DNA of 64,000 nucleotides from Halosimplex halobium (GCF_051414055.1 NZ_JBLKNX010000007.1:1-64000), one strand, 5' to 3'. Positions 7,774 through 16,233 are shown, counted from the stretch's first letter. Notes: a model not told the origin generated them from the sequence alone. Numbers and translations: made by a program.

Positions 7774-9036
7774 TCAGTCGACGCGCCCGACCGGACGGGC
7801 GTTCTCGTCGAGGTCCGTCGCGAGGTCACTCGCAGTCTCGCGGAGGCGGTCGGCGATCCCCTGGTTCTCGTCGGCCACGTCGAACCGCTCCTCGACATCG
7901 GTGTGGAGGTGATAGAGCTCCTCGGAGTCGAGGTGGAGTTTCCAGCCGTCTGCGTCGCGGACCGCGCCGAAGTCGCCGCCGCCGGTCTGGTAGATGTAGC
8001 TGTCGCGCGGCGAGTCCGCCGACTCGGGGTCGGTCAGGAGGTCGGTCGCGTCCGCGCCGTCGATAACACGGTCGGCGGGCGGGTCGACGCCGGCCAGGTT
8101 CGCTAGCGTCGGCAGGAGGTCCATCGTCGTCACGAGTTCACTGCAGACGCTCCCGGCGGGGATCGTCCCCGGCCAGCGTGCGATGGCTGGGACGCGCGGG
8201 CCGCCCTCCTCGACGGAGAACTTGCCGCCCGAGAGGTGGCCGGGGCTCCCGCCGTCGACCCCCTCCTCCAGCCAGGGCCCGTTGTCCGAGGTGTAGATCA
8301 CGAGCGTCTCGTCGTCGATGCCCAGCCGGTCGAGCGTCTCCAGGATCCGCCCGACGCTCCAGTCGATCTCCTCGATGGCGTCGCCGTAGTCGCCGCGTCT
8401 GGAGGCGCCGTCGAACCCCTCGGAGGCGTGCAGTGGGACGTGGGGCATGGTGTGGGCGAGATAGCAGAAGAAGGGGCCGTCGCGGTTGTCCTCGATGAAC
8501 TCGACGGCCTCCTCGGTGTACCGGCGCGTGAGCGTCGACTGGTCGACGGGCGCCTCGACCACCTCCGTGTCCCGCATCAGCGGGAGTTCGCGGTACTTCC
8601 CCTCGGTGTGGGCGGCGCCCATGTCGTTGGAGTAGGGCACGCCGAAGTACTCGTCGAACCCGTGGTTCGTCGGCAGGAACGGCTCGCGGTCGCCGAGGTG
8701 CCACTTGCCGAGACAGGTCGACGTGTAGCCCGCCGCCGCGAGCACCTCGGGGATCGTCACCTCGTCGGGGTGGAGCCCCTCGTCGTCGCCGGGGAACAGC
8801 ACCCACTCCTCCAGCCCCACCCGGGCGGGGTAGCACCCGGTCATCAGCGACGCCCGCGACGGCGTGCAGATGGGGGCGCCCGCGTAGAAGCTCGTGAACT
8901 TCGCGCCGTCGGCCGCCATGCCGTCGAGGTGCGGCGTCTCGATGTACGGCGAGCCGAAACAGCCGATGTCGCCGAACCCCTGGTCGTCCGCGAAGACGAG
9001 CACGACGTTCGGCGGGTCCGTAGTGTCCGGTGGCAC
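7774..9036 (-). CDS. Sulfatase (alkaline phosphatase superfamily)
   Basis: A 420-residue type I sulfatase. The N-terminal metal site is VFADDQGFGD (Asp17, Asp18). The active-site signature CTPSRAS has Cys57, which must be converted to formylglycine. A second motif is GKWHLGDREPFLPTNHGFD, and TSDNGPW supplies the Asp-Asn ligands. Members hydrolyse sulfate esters of carbohydrates or lipids. No signal peptide is seen, so a cytoplasmic location is suggested by sequence. A formylglycine-generating enzyme is needed but not found in the window. It is convergent with the M28 gene. Confidence 0.9.
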   Translation of the reverse strand: MPPDTTDPPNVVLVFADDQGFGDIGCFGSPYIETPHLDGMAADGAKFTSFYAGAPICTPSRASLMTGCYPARVGLEEWVLFPGDDEGLHPDEVTIPEVLAAAGYTSTCLGKWHLGDREPFLPTNHGFDEYFGVPYSNDMGAAHTEGKYRELPLMRDTEVVEAPVDQSTLTRRYTEEAVEFIEDNRDGPFFCYLAHTMPHVPLHASEGFDGASRRGDYGDAIEEIDWSVGRILETLDRLGIDDETLVIYTSDNGPWLEEGVDGGSPGHLSGGKFSVEEGGPRVPAIARWPGTIPAGSVCSELVTTMDLLPTLANLAGVDPPADRVIDGADATDLLTDPESADSPRDSYIYQTGGGDFGAVRDADGWKLHLDSEELYHLHTDVEERFDVADENQGIADRLRETASDLATDLDENARPVGRVD

Positions 9037-9108
9037 GACTCGGCAGTTTCGCCCCCGGGTGAAAAAGCTACGCTCCGGGCGAGCGACGTACTCGCGGCTG
9101 GTCCTCGG

Positions 9109-9843
9109 TCACTCCGCCCGCGCCTCGAAGACCAGTGTGGACGGCAACTTCGCCAGCAACTCGGGCCTGCGCTCGCCCCACGGCCCCTCCTCGTAGTCGT
9201 CCGGGTCGGGAGAGCCGGGTTCGAGCATTCGCTCGACCCGAAACCCCGCCCCCACGAGCGCGTTGTGTACGTCGGCGACCCGGTGGCGGTAGGTCACCAT
9301 GTCGGTCTCCAGGTCGTCCTGGGGCGTGACCTGCCGCCCCGTGTCGAAGTAGCTCGCCTCGATTTCGTGGCTCTCGGGGTCGGCCAACTCGTAGACGGGA
9401 TGGGGCATCGAGAAGACGAACCGACCGCCCTCGCGGAGCACGCGGTGGGTCTCCCGGAAGCAGGCGGCGAGGTCGTCGACCCACTGGAACACGTAGGCGT
9501 TGAACGCCACGTCGAAGCCGTCGCCGGCGAACGGGAGGTCGGTCACGTCGCCCTGGAGGAACTCCACGTCGGCGTCGCGCTCGGCGGCCAGCTCGCGGGC
9601 GAACTCGAGCTGTTCCGCCGAGAGGTCGATGCCGGTCACGTTCGCGCCCCGTTCGGCCAGCGCGACCGAGCACTGTCCGCCCCCGCAGCCGAGTTCCAGC
9701 ACGTCCTTGCCGGCCACGTCCAGCAGGAGCCGCAGGTCGTCGTCGACCCCCACGCCGGTCCAGTTGATCCCCACGTCGAGGTCGACATCGTCCTGAAACC
9801 AGCGAGCCGTCAGCTCCCACCACTCGCGCACTTCCTCCGTCAT
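9109..9843 (-). CDS. Class I SAM-dependent methyltransferase
   Basis: A 244-residue Rossmann methyltransferase. Motif I is VLELGCGGGQCSVALAERG (about residue 50-68), the acidic end of strand two is VTGIDLS, then LQGDVTDLPFAGDGFDVAF and the post-motif segment LREGGRFVFSMPHPVYE. This is the UbiE/COQ5-like general type and the substrate is unknown. It starts 89 bases from repeat copy B and is transcribed away from it. Confidence 0.88.
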   Translation of the reverse strand: MTEEVREWWELTARWFQDDVDLDVGINWTGVGVDDDLRLLLDVAGKDVLELGCGGGQCSVALAERGANVTGIDLSAEQLEFARELAAERDADVEFLQGDVTDLPFAGDGFDVAFNAYVFQWVDDLAACFRETHRVLREGGRFVFSMPHPVYELADPESHEIEASYFDTGRQVTPQDDLETDMVTYRHRVADVHNALVGAGFRVERMLEPGSPDPDDYEEGPWGERRPELLAKLPSTLVFEARAE

Positions 9844-9931
9844 ACCCCGTCTGTTTCGGCCGGTTCCGATAGGTCTTGTGTCGGCCTGCGGGATCGTCCC
9901 ACGGCGTTTCGAGCCCGGGAGTTGGACGCCC

Positions 9932-10325
9932 GGCGCGCGCTGTCGCGAGTCTCGTCTCGCGACAGTAATCGCGCGAGGGATTCGCGACTCGCGTGTCGCG
10001 AATCGGCTGGGGAGGCTCGTGGCCGTCTGCGGTGCTGTTGCGGTCGCGGTGCGGTTGCGGTTCCTGGCGGACTGAAAGGGCGAGGCGGGCTCGCGCGCAG
10101 TTCAGTCGCCTGAGCGACCCCTATCCGCGCGGGCGGTGCCGAGAGCGCGGATATGTCGCTCAGCGACCGCGAGCGCGGCGAGGGCTTTCATCGCTTGCTG
10201 TCCTCTGCGGCCACCGAGACAGCTAGCGAGCGCGGCGAGGGCTTTCATCGCTTGCTGTCCACTGCGGCCACCGAGACAGCTAGCGAGCGCGGCGAGAGTG
10301 TTCACCGCTCACCGTCGAGTGCAGA
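9932..10325 (+). repeat. Long modular intergenic repeat, copy B
   Basis: Fills most of the 563-base space between the methyltransferase and the isochorismatase gene. In plus orientation it runs: perfect 10-bp palindrome (9940-9949/9956-9965), second palindrome region, GT-rich tract, two-tier hairpin (10110-10163), then units of a 57-base tandem repeat whose GAGCGCGGCGAG block recurs at 10171, 10228 and 10285. It reads in the opposite direction to copies A, C, D and E but the same direction as the gene that follows. Short open frames of 60-70 codons on both strands are treated as by-products. Confidence 0.85.
10110..10163. repeat. Two-tier hairpin of repeat copy B
   Basis: Outer arms CTGAGCGAC (10110-10118) and GTCGCTCAG (10155-10163); inner arms TATCCGCG (10122-10129) and CGCGGATA (10146-10153). 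Sequence of both arms equals copy A. Confidence 0.85.
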
Positions 10326-10406
10326 CGAGTCGGGCGCGGTTGCGGTCCGGCCGGTATCGCGGTCCGCCCAGCAGGGCTTTTGCTTCACCCGTCCCAACGA
10401 CCGCTC

Positions 10407-10979
10407 ATGCGAGTCGACGCCGACAGCGCGGCGGTCGTCGTGGTGGACATGCAGAACGGCTTCTGTCACCCCGACGGCAGCCTCTACGCACCGGGGAGCG
10501 AGGAGGCCATCGAGCCCGTGGGCGAGGCGGTGTCGAAGGCCCGCGAGGCCGGCGCCGAGGTCGTCTGGACCCGGGACGTGCACCCGCCCGAGCAGTTCGA
10601 GGACGCCCACTACTACGACGAGTTCGACCGCTGGGGCGAGCACGTCCTCGAGGGCTCCTGGGAGGCGGAGATCGTCGAGGAACTCGACCCCCGTGAGGAG
10701 GACCTGGTCGTGGTGAAACACACCTACGACGCCTTCTACGAGACGCAACTGGAAGGGTGGCTGGACGCCCACGACATCGACGACCTGGTGATCTGTGGGA
10801 CGCTGGCGAACGTCTGCGTGCTCCACACCGCCTCCAGCGCCGGGCTCCGGGACTACCGGCCCGTCCTCCTGGAGGACGCGGTGGGCTGCATCGAGGAGGA
10901 CCACCGCGAGTACGCCTTAGAACACGCCGACTTCCTGTTCGGCGAGGTGACACCGCTCGCGGACATCGAGTTCGTCTGA
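10407..10979 (+). CDS. Isochorismatase-family cysteine hydrolase (nicotinamidase-like)
   Basis: A 190-residue member of the isochorismatase fold. The catalytic triad can be read as Asp in VVVVDMQNGFCHPDGS (near residue 12), Lys in VVVKHTYDAFYET (about 103) and Cys in ICGTLANVCVLHTA (about 139). The motif and length fit archaeal nicotinamidase/PncA-type enzymes (nicotinamide to nicotinate), but other amide substrates are possible. ATG 10407 gives the canonical VDxQNxF spacing. The downstream GNAT gene begins on the base after the stop codon, so they form an operon. Repeat copy B precedes it. Confidence 0.88.
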   Translation: MRVDADSAAVVVVDMQNGFCHPDGSLYAPGSEEAIEPVGEAVSKAREAGAEVVWTRDVHPPEQFEDAHYYDEFDRWGEHVLEGSWEAEIVEELDPREEDLVVVKHTYDAFYETQLEGWLDAHDIDDLVICGTLANVCVLHTASSAGLRDYRPVLLEDAVGCIEEDHREYALEHADFLFGEVTPLADIEFV

Positions 10980-11516
10980 ATGGCGGACCGCGACTCCGAC
11001 GAGCGGCCGTCGGCCAGCGTCCGACGGTACGAACCGCGGGACCGGGAGGCAGTCCGTCGACTGCACCGCGTCGCGCTCGCCGACGCGGGGACAGACCCCG
11101 TGGACGTGCCCGACACCGACGACCTCGACGACGTGCGGTCGTCGTATCTCGACTCCGGTGGGGAGTTTCTGGTGGTCGAGATCGGTGGGGACGACACTGA
11201 CGGCGACGACGCCGAGGTGGTCGCGATGGGCGGGCTCGCGGTCGAGGGCGACGAGATCCCCGAGGGTGCGGGCGAACTCCTGCGGGTCGCGGTCCACCCG
11301 GACCACCAGCGCGAGGGCCACGGCGACCGCGTAGTCGCCGGCCTCGAACAGGCGGCCCGCGAGCGGGGTCTCGACCGACTCTTCCTCTGGACTGCACAGC
11401 GACAGCGCGCCGCGGTGTGCTTCTACGTGACCCGCGGCTACGAGGGGACTGACCACCGAACCGAGGGCGAGTACGAACTTATCCGATACGAGAAGCAACT
11501 GGGTTCGCGCGACTGA
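10980..11516 (+). CDS. GNAT-family N-acetyltransferase
   Basis: A 178-residue GNAT protein: N-terminal VRRYEPRDREAVRRLHRVAL, central strand EFLVVEIGG, acetyl-CoA pyrophosphate loop in LLRVAVHPDHQREGHGDRVVAGL (Q/R-x-x-G-x-G/A region) and C-terminal FYVTRGYEGT. The substrate is unknown. It is clearly related to the GNAT protein at 29399-29908 (shared YLDxGGEFLVxEIGG). It starts immediately after the isochorismatase stop, indicating coupled expression. Confidence 0.88.
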   Translation: MADRDSDERPSASVRRYEPRDREAVRRLHRVALADAGTDPVDVPDTDDLDDVRSSYLDSGGEFLVVEIGGDDTDGDDAEVVAMGGLAVEGDEIPEGAGELLRVAVHPDHQREGHGDRVVAGLEQAARERGLDRLFLWTAQRQRAAVCFYVTRGYEGTDHRTEGEYELIRYEKQLGSRD

Positions 11517-11623
11517 CTTTCACAGGTCCGACTCCCGGCCCCGATCCGTCCCGAAGGACAGTACGGGGTGAGGACCTGTTCGAAAACGTATTACTCGACC
11601 TGACCACACCTCGGACTGGACCG

Positions 11624-12271
11624 ATGTCAGTGATATTCAGCGCCGTCGAGGAGGGGTTCACCTCCGCGCTGACCGCCCTGTTGTTCTCACTCCTCGCCGT
11701 GATCGGGTACCTGCTGGTGATTCCGATAGTCGACTGGGCTGAGAGAACGGTGTTCGACTCGCACGCTGTCGCTCCGTCACTGACACGCGAGCGGATCGCG
11801 TTCGCCATCTCTGCCGTGACTGTGGTCGGCTCTCTCGTCTTCGTGCTGTTCTTCTCGATCGACCTCCTGTATCACGCCACTCGATTCGTCGACGGATCGA
11901 CATACTCGTCGGTACAGTTCCAGCTCCGGATCGCGCTGTTGACCGGCGCAGCCGTCGCGGTATCGCTTCGTTCCGTCGATACGGTCGCGACTGCACTATT
12001 CGGGGGGTCACACACCTCTCTGCGATACGTGATCGCGGTTGCGGGCGCGAACGCGGTCGTTCTCGCCACCCTGTTCGTCGGGATAGAGTATGCACTTGCA
12101 CCAGGGAACTACGACGACCTGCGGGGCTTCCTCACTGCGACGGGGCTCGCGGGCAGGGAGAACCTCATACCGCGACCCGACACGGTTCTCGCTTTCTATG
12201 CGGGGACCCTCGCTGGCACGTCCGTGGAAATGCTCTCGTACGCCCTCTCGAAGCTCGAAGCCGAGCTGTGA
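11624..12271 (+). CDS. Integral membrane protein of unknown function
   Basis: A 215-residue protein with about five hydrophobic segments (near 14-36, 58-82, 102-118, 135-153 and 185-205). No motif recognised. Its codons are visibly less GC-rich than the flanking genes (for example ATGTCAGTGATATTCAG at the start), which suggests later acquisition or relaxed codon use. It stands alone between the GNAT gene (107-base gap) and a convergent gene on the other strand. Confidence 0.72.
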   Translation: MSVIFSAVEEGFTSALTALLFSLLAVIGYLLVIPIVDWAERTVFDSHAVAPSLTRERIAFAISAVTVVGSLVFVLFFSIDLLYHATRFVDGSTYSSVQFQLRIALLTGAAVAVSLRSVDTVATALFGGSHTSLRYVIAVAGANAVVLATLFVGIEYALAPGNYDDLRGFLTATGLAGRENLIPRPDTVLAFYAGTLAGTSVEMLSYALSKLEAEL

Positions 12272-12296
12272 TACGTGGCTCGTGGTTGACTCCGGA

Positions 12297-13190
12297 TCAG
12301 CGCACTGAAACCGCAACTTCTGTTCCGACTGGTAGGTCGATTGACTCGCCGACGAGCTTCACTCCAGCGCCGTCGCGACCGAGCGCGAGCGCGATGCCCG
12401 TGACCGGGTCGCCGTTGGCCAGCACGGTCGGGTCGGTCCAGTCGACGGTCCGCCCGTCCGCGCGGCCGACGCGCTCGCCGAGCAGATACACGTCGCGTCC
12501 GTCGTCGGCGGGTGCGTCGGTAGTCAGGAGGCCGCCGCCGTCGTAGTGCGGGAGGCCGCCGTCGAGCACGCCTATCTGGTCGCCCGCGGCGTCGGTCGCG
12601 GCGAGCCCGGCGAAGCGCTCGCCGGGCGCGGGATGTGTGGGGGTGTCGAGGACCGCGTAGGTGTCGCCCGCGGCGACGACGCGGCCGGTGCCGTCCCAGT
12701 CGAGCGCGGTCACGGCGAGGTCAGGGTCGACCGCGAGCGGTAGCGACCCCGCGGCGCGGTGATAGTCCGCGCCGTACTCGCGGAAGCCGAGGTGGAGGTG
12801 GTTGGCGACCCACGGCGCGAAGAAGCCGGCGCGGACGAGCCGACCGAGCGAGTCGCCGACCGCGACGCGGTCGCCGGGTCCGACGGCGGGCTCGACGTGC
12901 AGGAGTCGGGCGACGCACTCGCCGGTGTCGACGAGTATCAGGTGGTCCTCCTCGGCCGCGTAGGGCTGCGACGGCGCCCGCACGGTCCGCGTCTCGACCA
13001 CCTCGCCGGCCACGGGCGAGGGCGCGTCGACGGCGGGGCCGTCCTCGGGGTTCGGCCGGAGCGTGTCGCCGTCGGCGTCGCCGGGGTAGAGGTCGACGGC
13101 GCAGCCGCGGTCGTGAGCGGCGAAGGGGGAGTTGTAGAGGGTGACCCGCCGGAAGGGCGCGAGCGACTCGGCGGACAGCGTGACGTTCAT
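12297..13190 (-). CDS. M23/LytM-like beta-barrel protein, haloarchaeal
   Basis: A 297-residue protein whose first 140 residues resemble the LytM/M23 peptidase barrel: HDRGCAVDLYPG (His26, Asp33), RLLHVEPAVGPGDRVAVGDSLGRL (biotinyl-like loop typical of M23) and NHLHLGF (His131, His133, the HxH ligand pair). The His-to-Asp spacing is wider than the canonical H-x3-D, so zinc binding is uncertain. The C-terminal 150 residues are Gly/Asp-rich strands with no recognised family. No signal peptide. Haloarchaea lack murein, so the usual substrate is absent; the function is unknown. Confidence 0.7.
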   Translation of the reverse strand: MNVTLSAESLAPFRRVTLYNSPFAAHDRGCAVDLYPGDADGDTLRPNPEDGPAVDAPSPVAGEVVETRTVRAPSQPYAAEEDHLILVDTGECVARLLHVEPAVGPGDRVAVGDSLGRLVRAGFFAPWVANHLHLGFREYGADYHRAAGSLPLAVDPDLAVTALDWDGTGRVVAAGDTYAVLDTPTHPAPGERFAGLAATDAAGDQIGVLDGGLPHYDGGGLLTTDAPADDGRDVYLLGERVGRADGRTVDWTDPTVLANGDPVTGIALALGRDGAGVKLVGESIDLPVGTEVAVSVR

Positions 13191-13232
13191 CGGTGGCGGT
13201 CGACAACGGTGTAGATTCGTTTCACCTGTTTC

Positions 13233-13625
13233 TCACAGTTCGTCGAGCGGGATGCGGTCGAGGCCGACCGTCTCGTAGTCGAGTTCCGTCGACAGCACGC
13301 GGTGGTCTTCGGCTGCCGCGAACCCCGCGTGGAGCGCGTCAAACGGCGTCAACTGATGTTCGTCGATGAACGCTGCGGCGGCCAGCACGGCATCCTCGTG
13401 CCCACGAGGTCGTATCGGAACGAGTTCCACCAGATCCGTTACCGCTCGCGGGAGGTCTATCCGATACTCGGCGGCGGCCCGGTCGTAGAACAACACCAGC
13501 AGTTCCGCGTATGACAGGATCGACGTGTGGAGGTCGTCGTACTCGTCGAGCGCCGCGACGGCAGGGTCGTGCAACCAGTCGTCCTCCTTCGCGAGCGCGA
13601 CGAGAAAGTCGGTTTCGACGTACAC
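13233..13625 (-). CDS. vapC: PIN-domain ribonuclease toxin (VapC)
   Basis: A 130-residue PIN protein. Acidic active-site residues are visible: Asp6 in VETDFLVALAKED, Glu in LSYAELLVLF (about 42), Asp in TPFDALHAGFA (about 97) and a final acidic cluster in LSTELDYE. VapC toxins cleave tRNA or rRNA. It starts with GTG at 13625, three bases after the stop of the upstream AbrB-like gene, so the pair is one operon with antitoxin first. Confidence 0.88.
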   Translation of the reverse strand: MYVETDFLVALAKEDDWLHDPAVAALDEYDDLHTSILSYAELLVLFYDRAAAEYRIDLPRAVTDLVELVPIRPRGHEDAVLAAAAFIDEHQLTPFDALHAGFAAAEDHRVLSTELDYETVGLDRIPLDEL

Positions 13626-13628
13626 GAG

Positions 13629-13892
13629 TCACTCGTCCTCTCGTTGGCGCCGGTTCGCCTCCTCCTCGACGGTCCGCTCGATACTCTCCCGGGCCTCGGA
13701 TTTCAGCGTCCCCACGTCCTCACCCTCGAACGCATCGCCAACTGCGTCTTTGAGCCCGGACAGGGGATCGTCGTCGACTGGAAAGAGCGCGACGTGGGTC
13801 GGAAGCTCGACGATCCGGTATCGGTCACCGAACCGCTCGCGCACGTCTTTCGGGAGGTAGAGCCGCCCCCGCTCGTCGGTGGTCTTCGACAT
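13629..13892 (-). CDS. vapB: AbrB/SpoVT-type antitoxin (VapB)
   Basis: An 87-residue protein. The N-terminal 45 residues form a swapped-hairpin AbrB DNA-binding domain (DERGRLYLPKDVRERFGDRYRIVEL). An acidic helical C-terminal half (LKSEARESIERTVEEEANRRQ) would neutralise VapC. ATG 13892 is chosen over 13931 because the domain starts directly after it. Just upstream are the inverted repeat CACG-N5-CGTG (13894-13906) and a TATA-like element, fitting autoregulation. Confidence 0.87.
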   Translation of the reverse strand: MSKTTDERGRLYLPKDVRERFGDRYRIVELPTHVALFPVDDDPLSGLKDAVGDAFEGEDVGTLKSEARESIERTVEEEANRRQREDE

Positions 13893-13893
13893 A

Positions 13894-13929
13894 CACGTAT
13901 TTCGTGCCCGCCTACAGAAAAATATTCCC
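13894..13929 (-). promoter_or_regulatory. vapBC promoter and possible operator
   Basis: On the minus strand an AT-rich TATA-like stretch (complement of 13917-13929, GAAAAATATTCCC) lies 26-37 bases before the vapB start. Between it and the start is the inverted repeat CACG/CGTG (13894-13897/13903-13906), which would overlap the transcription start, as expected for an autorepressor site. Inferred from position only. Confidence 0.5.
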
Positions 13930-14010
13930 ACAATTCTGGGTATCTTCCCGTACAGGATAACGGGGCATCCGAGCGGGAGCGTTTTGCGGCTCCCGGCCCG
14001 AAAGGACAGT

Positions 14011-14709
14011 ATGCGCGTCTACCGCGGCCGCGCGGACAGTATCGAGGCCGACCGCGCGGTCTCGGAGCGGCTGGCCGAACGGGTCGCCACCGACCGCGAA
14101 CCCGCGGTCCGGGTCTGGCGGCCCCACCGACAGGTCGCGTTCGGTCGACGCGACGCCCGCGCGGAGGGGTACGACGAGGCCCGCGCGGTCGCCGCGGAAC
14201 GGGGCTTCCCGGCGGTCGAGCGCGAGGTGGGCGGCCGCGCCGTCGCCTACACCGGGTCGACGGCCGCGTTCACGCGGGTGCGGCCGGTCGCGGACCCGCG
14301 CTCGGGGCTGACCGAGCGCTACGACGCGGCGACGGCCGACCTGCTCGACGCCCTGGACGCCCTGGGCCTCGACGCCCGCGAGGGCGAGCCCGCCGACTCC
14401 TTTTGCCCGGGCACACACTCGGTCCAGGCCGACTGCGGCGGTCGGGCGCGGAAACTCGCCGGCCTGGCCCAGCGGGTGCGCGCCGACGCGGCGGTCGTCG
14501 CGGGCGTGCTCGTCGTCCGCGACCACGAAGCCATCGCGTCGGTGCTCGATCCGGTCTACGCGGCGCTGGACGTTCCCTTCGACGCGGAGGCGGTCGGGAG
14601 CGTCGCGCGGGCGGGGGGCGAGGCCGACCCGGACGCGGTCGTCGGGGCGGTCGAGCGGGCGCTGGTCGGTGGCGATCCGCCCGCGGCGTCGATAGAACGG
14701 GTCGGCTGA
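14011..14709 (+). CDS. Lipoate-protein ligase family protein (BPL/LPL domain)
   Basis: A 232-residue protein of the biotin/lipoate ligase catalytic fold: WRPHRQVAFGRRDA, RGFPAVEREVGGRAVAYTGSTAAFTRV (the RxxGG motif) and RKLAGLAQRV, which carries the adenylate-binding Lys of LplA enzymes. The small separate C-terminal domain of bacterial LplA is absent, so it may act with a partner or on another acyl substrate. ATG 14011 is preceded by a short leader; the open frame reaches upstream into the vapBC promoter and is rejected there. Confidence 0.82.
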   Translation: MRVYRGRADSIEADRAVSERLAERVATDREPAVRVWRPHRQVAFGRRDARAEGYDEARAVAAERGFPAVEREVGGRAVAYTGSTAAFTRVRPVADPRSGLTERYDAATADLLDALDALGLDAREGEPADSFCPGTHSVQADCGGRARKLAGLAQRVRADAAVVAGVLVVRDHEAIASVLDPVYAALDVPFDAEAVGSVARAGGEADPDAVVGAVERALVGGDPPAASIERVG

Positions 14710-14787
14710 GCCCGCTGCCCGTCGAATACGTGCCGGCGAGTTGGAGGAAACCGCGGGACTTAGGGTACCGGACGTTCGAGGTGGGGT

Positions 14788-16200
14788 ATGCTGTTCCGGA
14801 ACGCGACGCTCGCGGACGGCCGCCGGCGGGACGTCCGCGTGTCGGGCGAGACGGTCGCCGCGGTCGGGGAGGACCTGGGCGGCCGGGAGGGCGAGCGGAC
14901 GGTCGACGCGACCGGCAAGCGCCTGCTCCCGGGGATGATCGACGCGCACGTCCACTTCCGCGAGCCCGGCGACTCGCACAAGGAGGACTGGACGACGGGC
15001 TCGCGCAGCGCCGCCGCCGGGGGCGTGACGACCGTCGTCGACCAGCCCAACACCTCGCCGCCGACCGTCGACGGCGCCGCCTTCGACGAGAAGGCCGACC
15101 GCGCGGCCGACTCGCTGGTCGACTACGGCCTCAACGGCGGCGTCACCGCCGACTGGGACCCCGACTCGCTGCTCGACCGCGATCTCTTCGCCCTCGGCGA
15201 GGTCTTCCTCGCCGACTCGACCGGCAACATGGGCATCGAGGAGCCCCTGTTCCTCGACGCGCTCGCCGAGGCCGACGCCCGCGACGTGACCGTCACCGTC
15301 CACGCCGAGGACGCGGGCCTGTTCAACGTCTCCGCGAAGGAACGCGACGACGCCGACGCCTGGAGCGCCTACCGCACCGCCCGCGCCGAGGGCGCCGCCG
15401 TCGAGCGGGCCTGCGAGGTCGCCGCCGAGCGCGACACCACCATCCACATCGCACACACCTCCACCCCCAAGGGCATCGACACCGCGAAGGAGACGGGCAT
15501 GACCTGCGAGGTCACGCCCCACCACATGTACCTCTCCCGCGACGACCTGCGCGAACTGGGTACCCACGGGCGGATGAACCCGCCGCTGCGCCGCGAGAAG
15601 CGCCGCCAGCGCGTCTACGACCGCGTCGTCGACGGGACCGTCGATATGATAGCGACGGACCACGCCCCCCACACCGCCGCGGAGAAAGACGCCGACATCT
15701 GGGACGCTCCGTCGGGGGTGCCCGGCGTCGAGACTGCCCTCCCGCTCCTGCTGGCCGACGCCCGGACCGGCGACCTGACCTACGAGCGCGTCCGGGACCT
15801 GACCGCCGCCAACCCCGCCGACGTGTTCGACCTGCCGTCGAAGGGCCGGGTCGCGGAGGGGATGGACGCCGACCTCGTGCTGGTCGACCCCGGGAAGACC
15901 CACCCGGTCCGCGCCGACCGGCTGCACACGAAGTGCGACTGGACGCCCTTCGAGGGCCGCGAGGCGGTCTTCCCCGAGCTGACGCTCGTGCGGGGGTCGG
16001 TCGTCTACGAGCGCGACTCCGACGACCGCCCCGGCGGGTCGAGCGAGTCGTTCGGCGACGCCGTCGGGCGGAACGTCCGGAGCGCCGGCGAGGCCACTGA
16101 CGACGACCGGGTCCCGGCCGCGCGCGGCGACGAGACCGAGTCTATCGCCGACCTGGCCGCCGAGGTCGTCGAGGAGCGCCCCGACGACGACGGACGCTGA
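14788..16200 (+). CDS. pyrC: Dihydroorotase
   Basis: Third step of pyrimidine synthesis, cyclising carbamoyl-aspartate. The 470-residue amidohydrolase shows DAHVHFREPG (first two His ligands), a Lys-containing HKEDWTTGSRSAAAGG region, TVHAEDAG, HIAHTSTPKG, EVTPHHMYLS and the catalytic DHAPH. Homologous sequence ends near FGDAVGRNVRS at about residue 427; the last 40 or so residues are an acidic tail (DDDRVPAARGDETESIADLAAEVVEERPDDDGR) of unknown use. ATG 14788 follows an AT-poor leader. Confidence 0.93.
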   Translation: MLFRNATLADGRRRDVRVSGETVAAVGEDLGGREGERTVDATGKRLLPGMIDAHVHFREPGDSHKEDWTTGSRSAAAGGVTTVVDQPNTSPPTVDGAAFDEKADRAADSLVDYGLNGGVTADWDPDSLLDRDLFALGEVFLADSTGNMGIEEPLFLDALAEADARDVTVTVHAEDAGLFNVSAKERDDADAWSAYRTARAEGAAVERACEVAAERDTTIHIAHTSTPKGIDTAKETGMTCEVTPHHMYLSRDDLRELGTHGRMNPPLRREKRRQRVYDRVVDGTVDMIATDHAPHTAAEKDADIWDAPSGVPGVETALPLLLADARTGDLTYERVRDLTAANPADVFDLPSKGRVAEGMDADLVLVDPGKTHPVRADRLHTKCDWTPFEGREAVFPELTLVRGSVVYERDSDDRPGGSSESFGDAVGRNVRSAGEATDDDRVPAARGDETESIADLAAEVVEERPDDDGR

Positions 16201-16233
16201 ACGAATCGAACGCCCCTCTCCCCGGTCTGCTGC

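Noticed and set aside
5770..8106. A 778-codon open frame on the plus strand
   Set aside because: It spans pepF antisense, the M28 gene in another frame and the sulfatase antisense; the real genes carry full catalytic motifs.
10102..10305. 67-codon frame in repeat copy B
   Set aside because: As above; it lies on the strand opposite to the proposed element sense and is explained by repeat homology.
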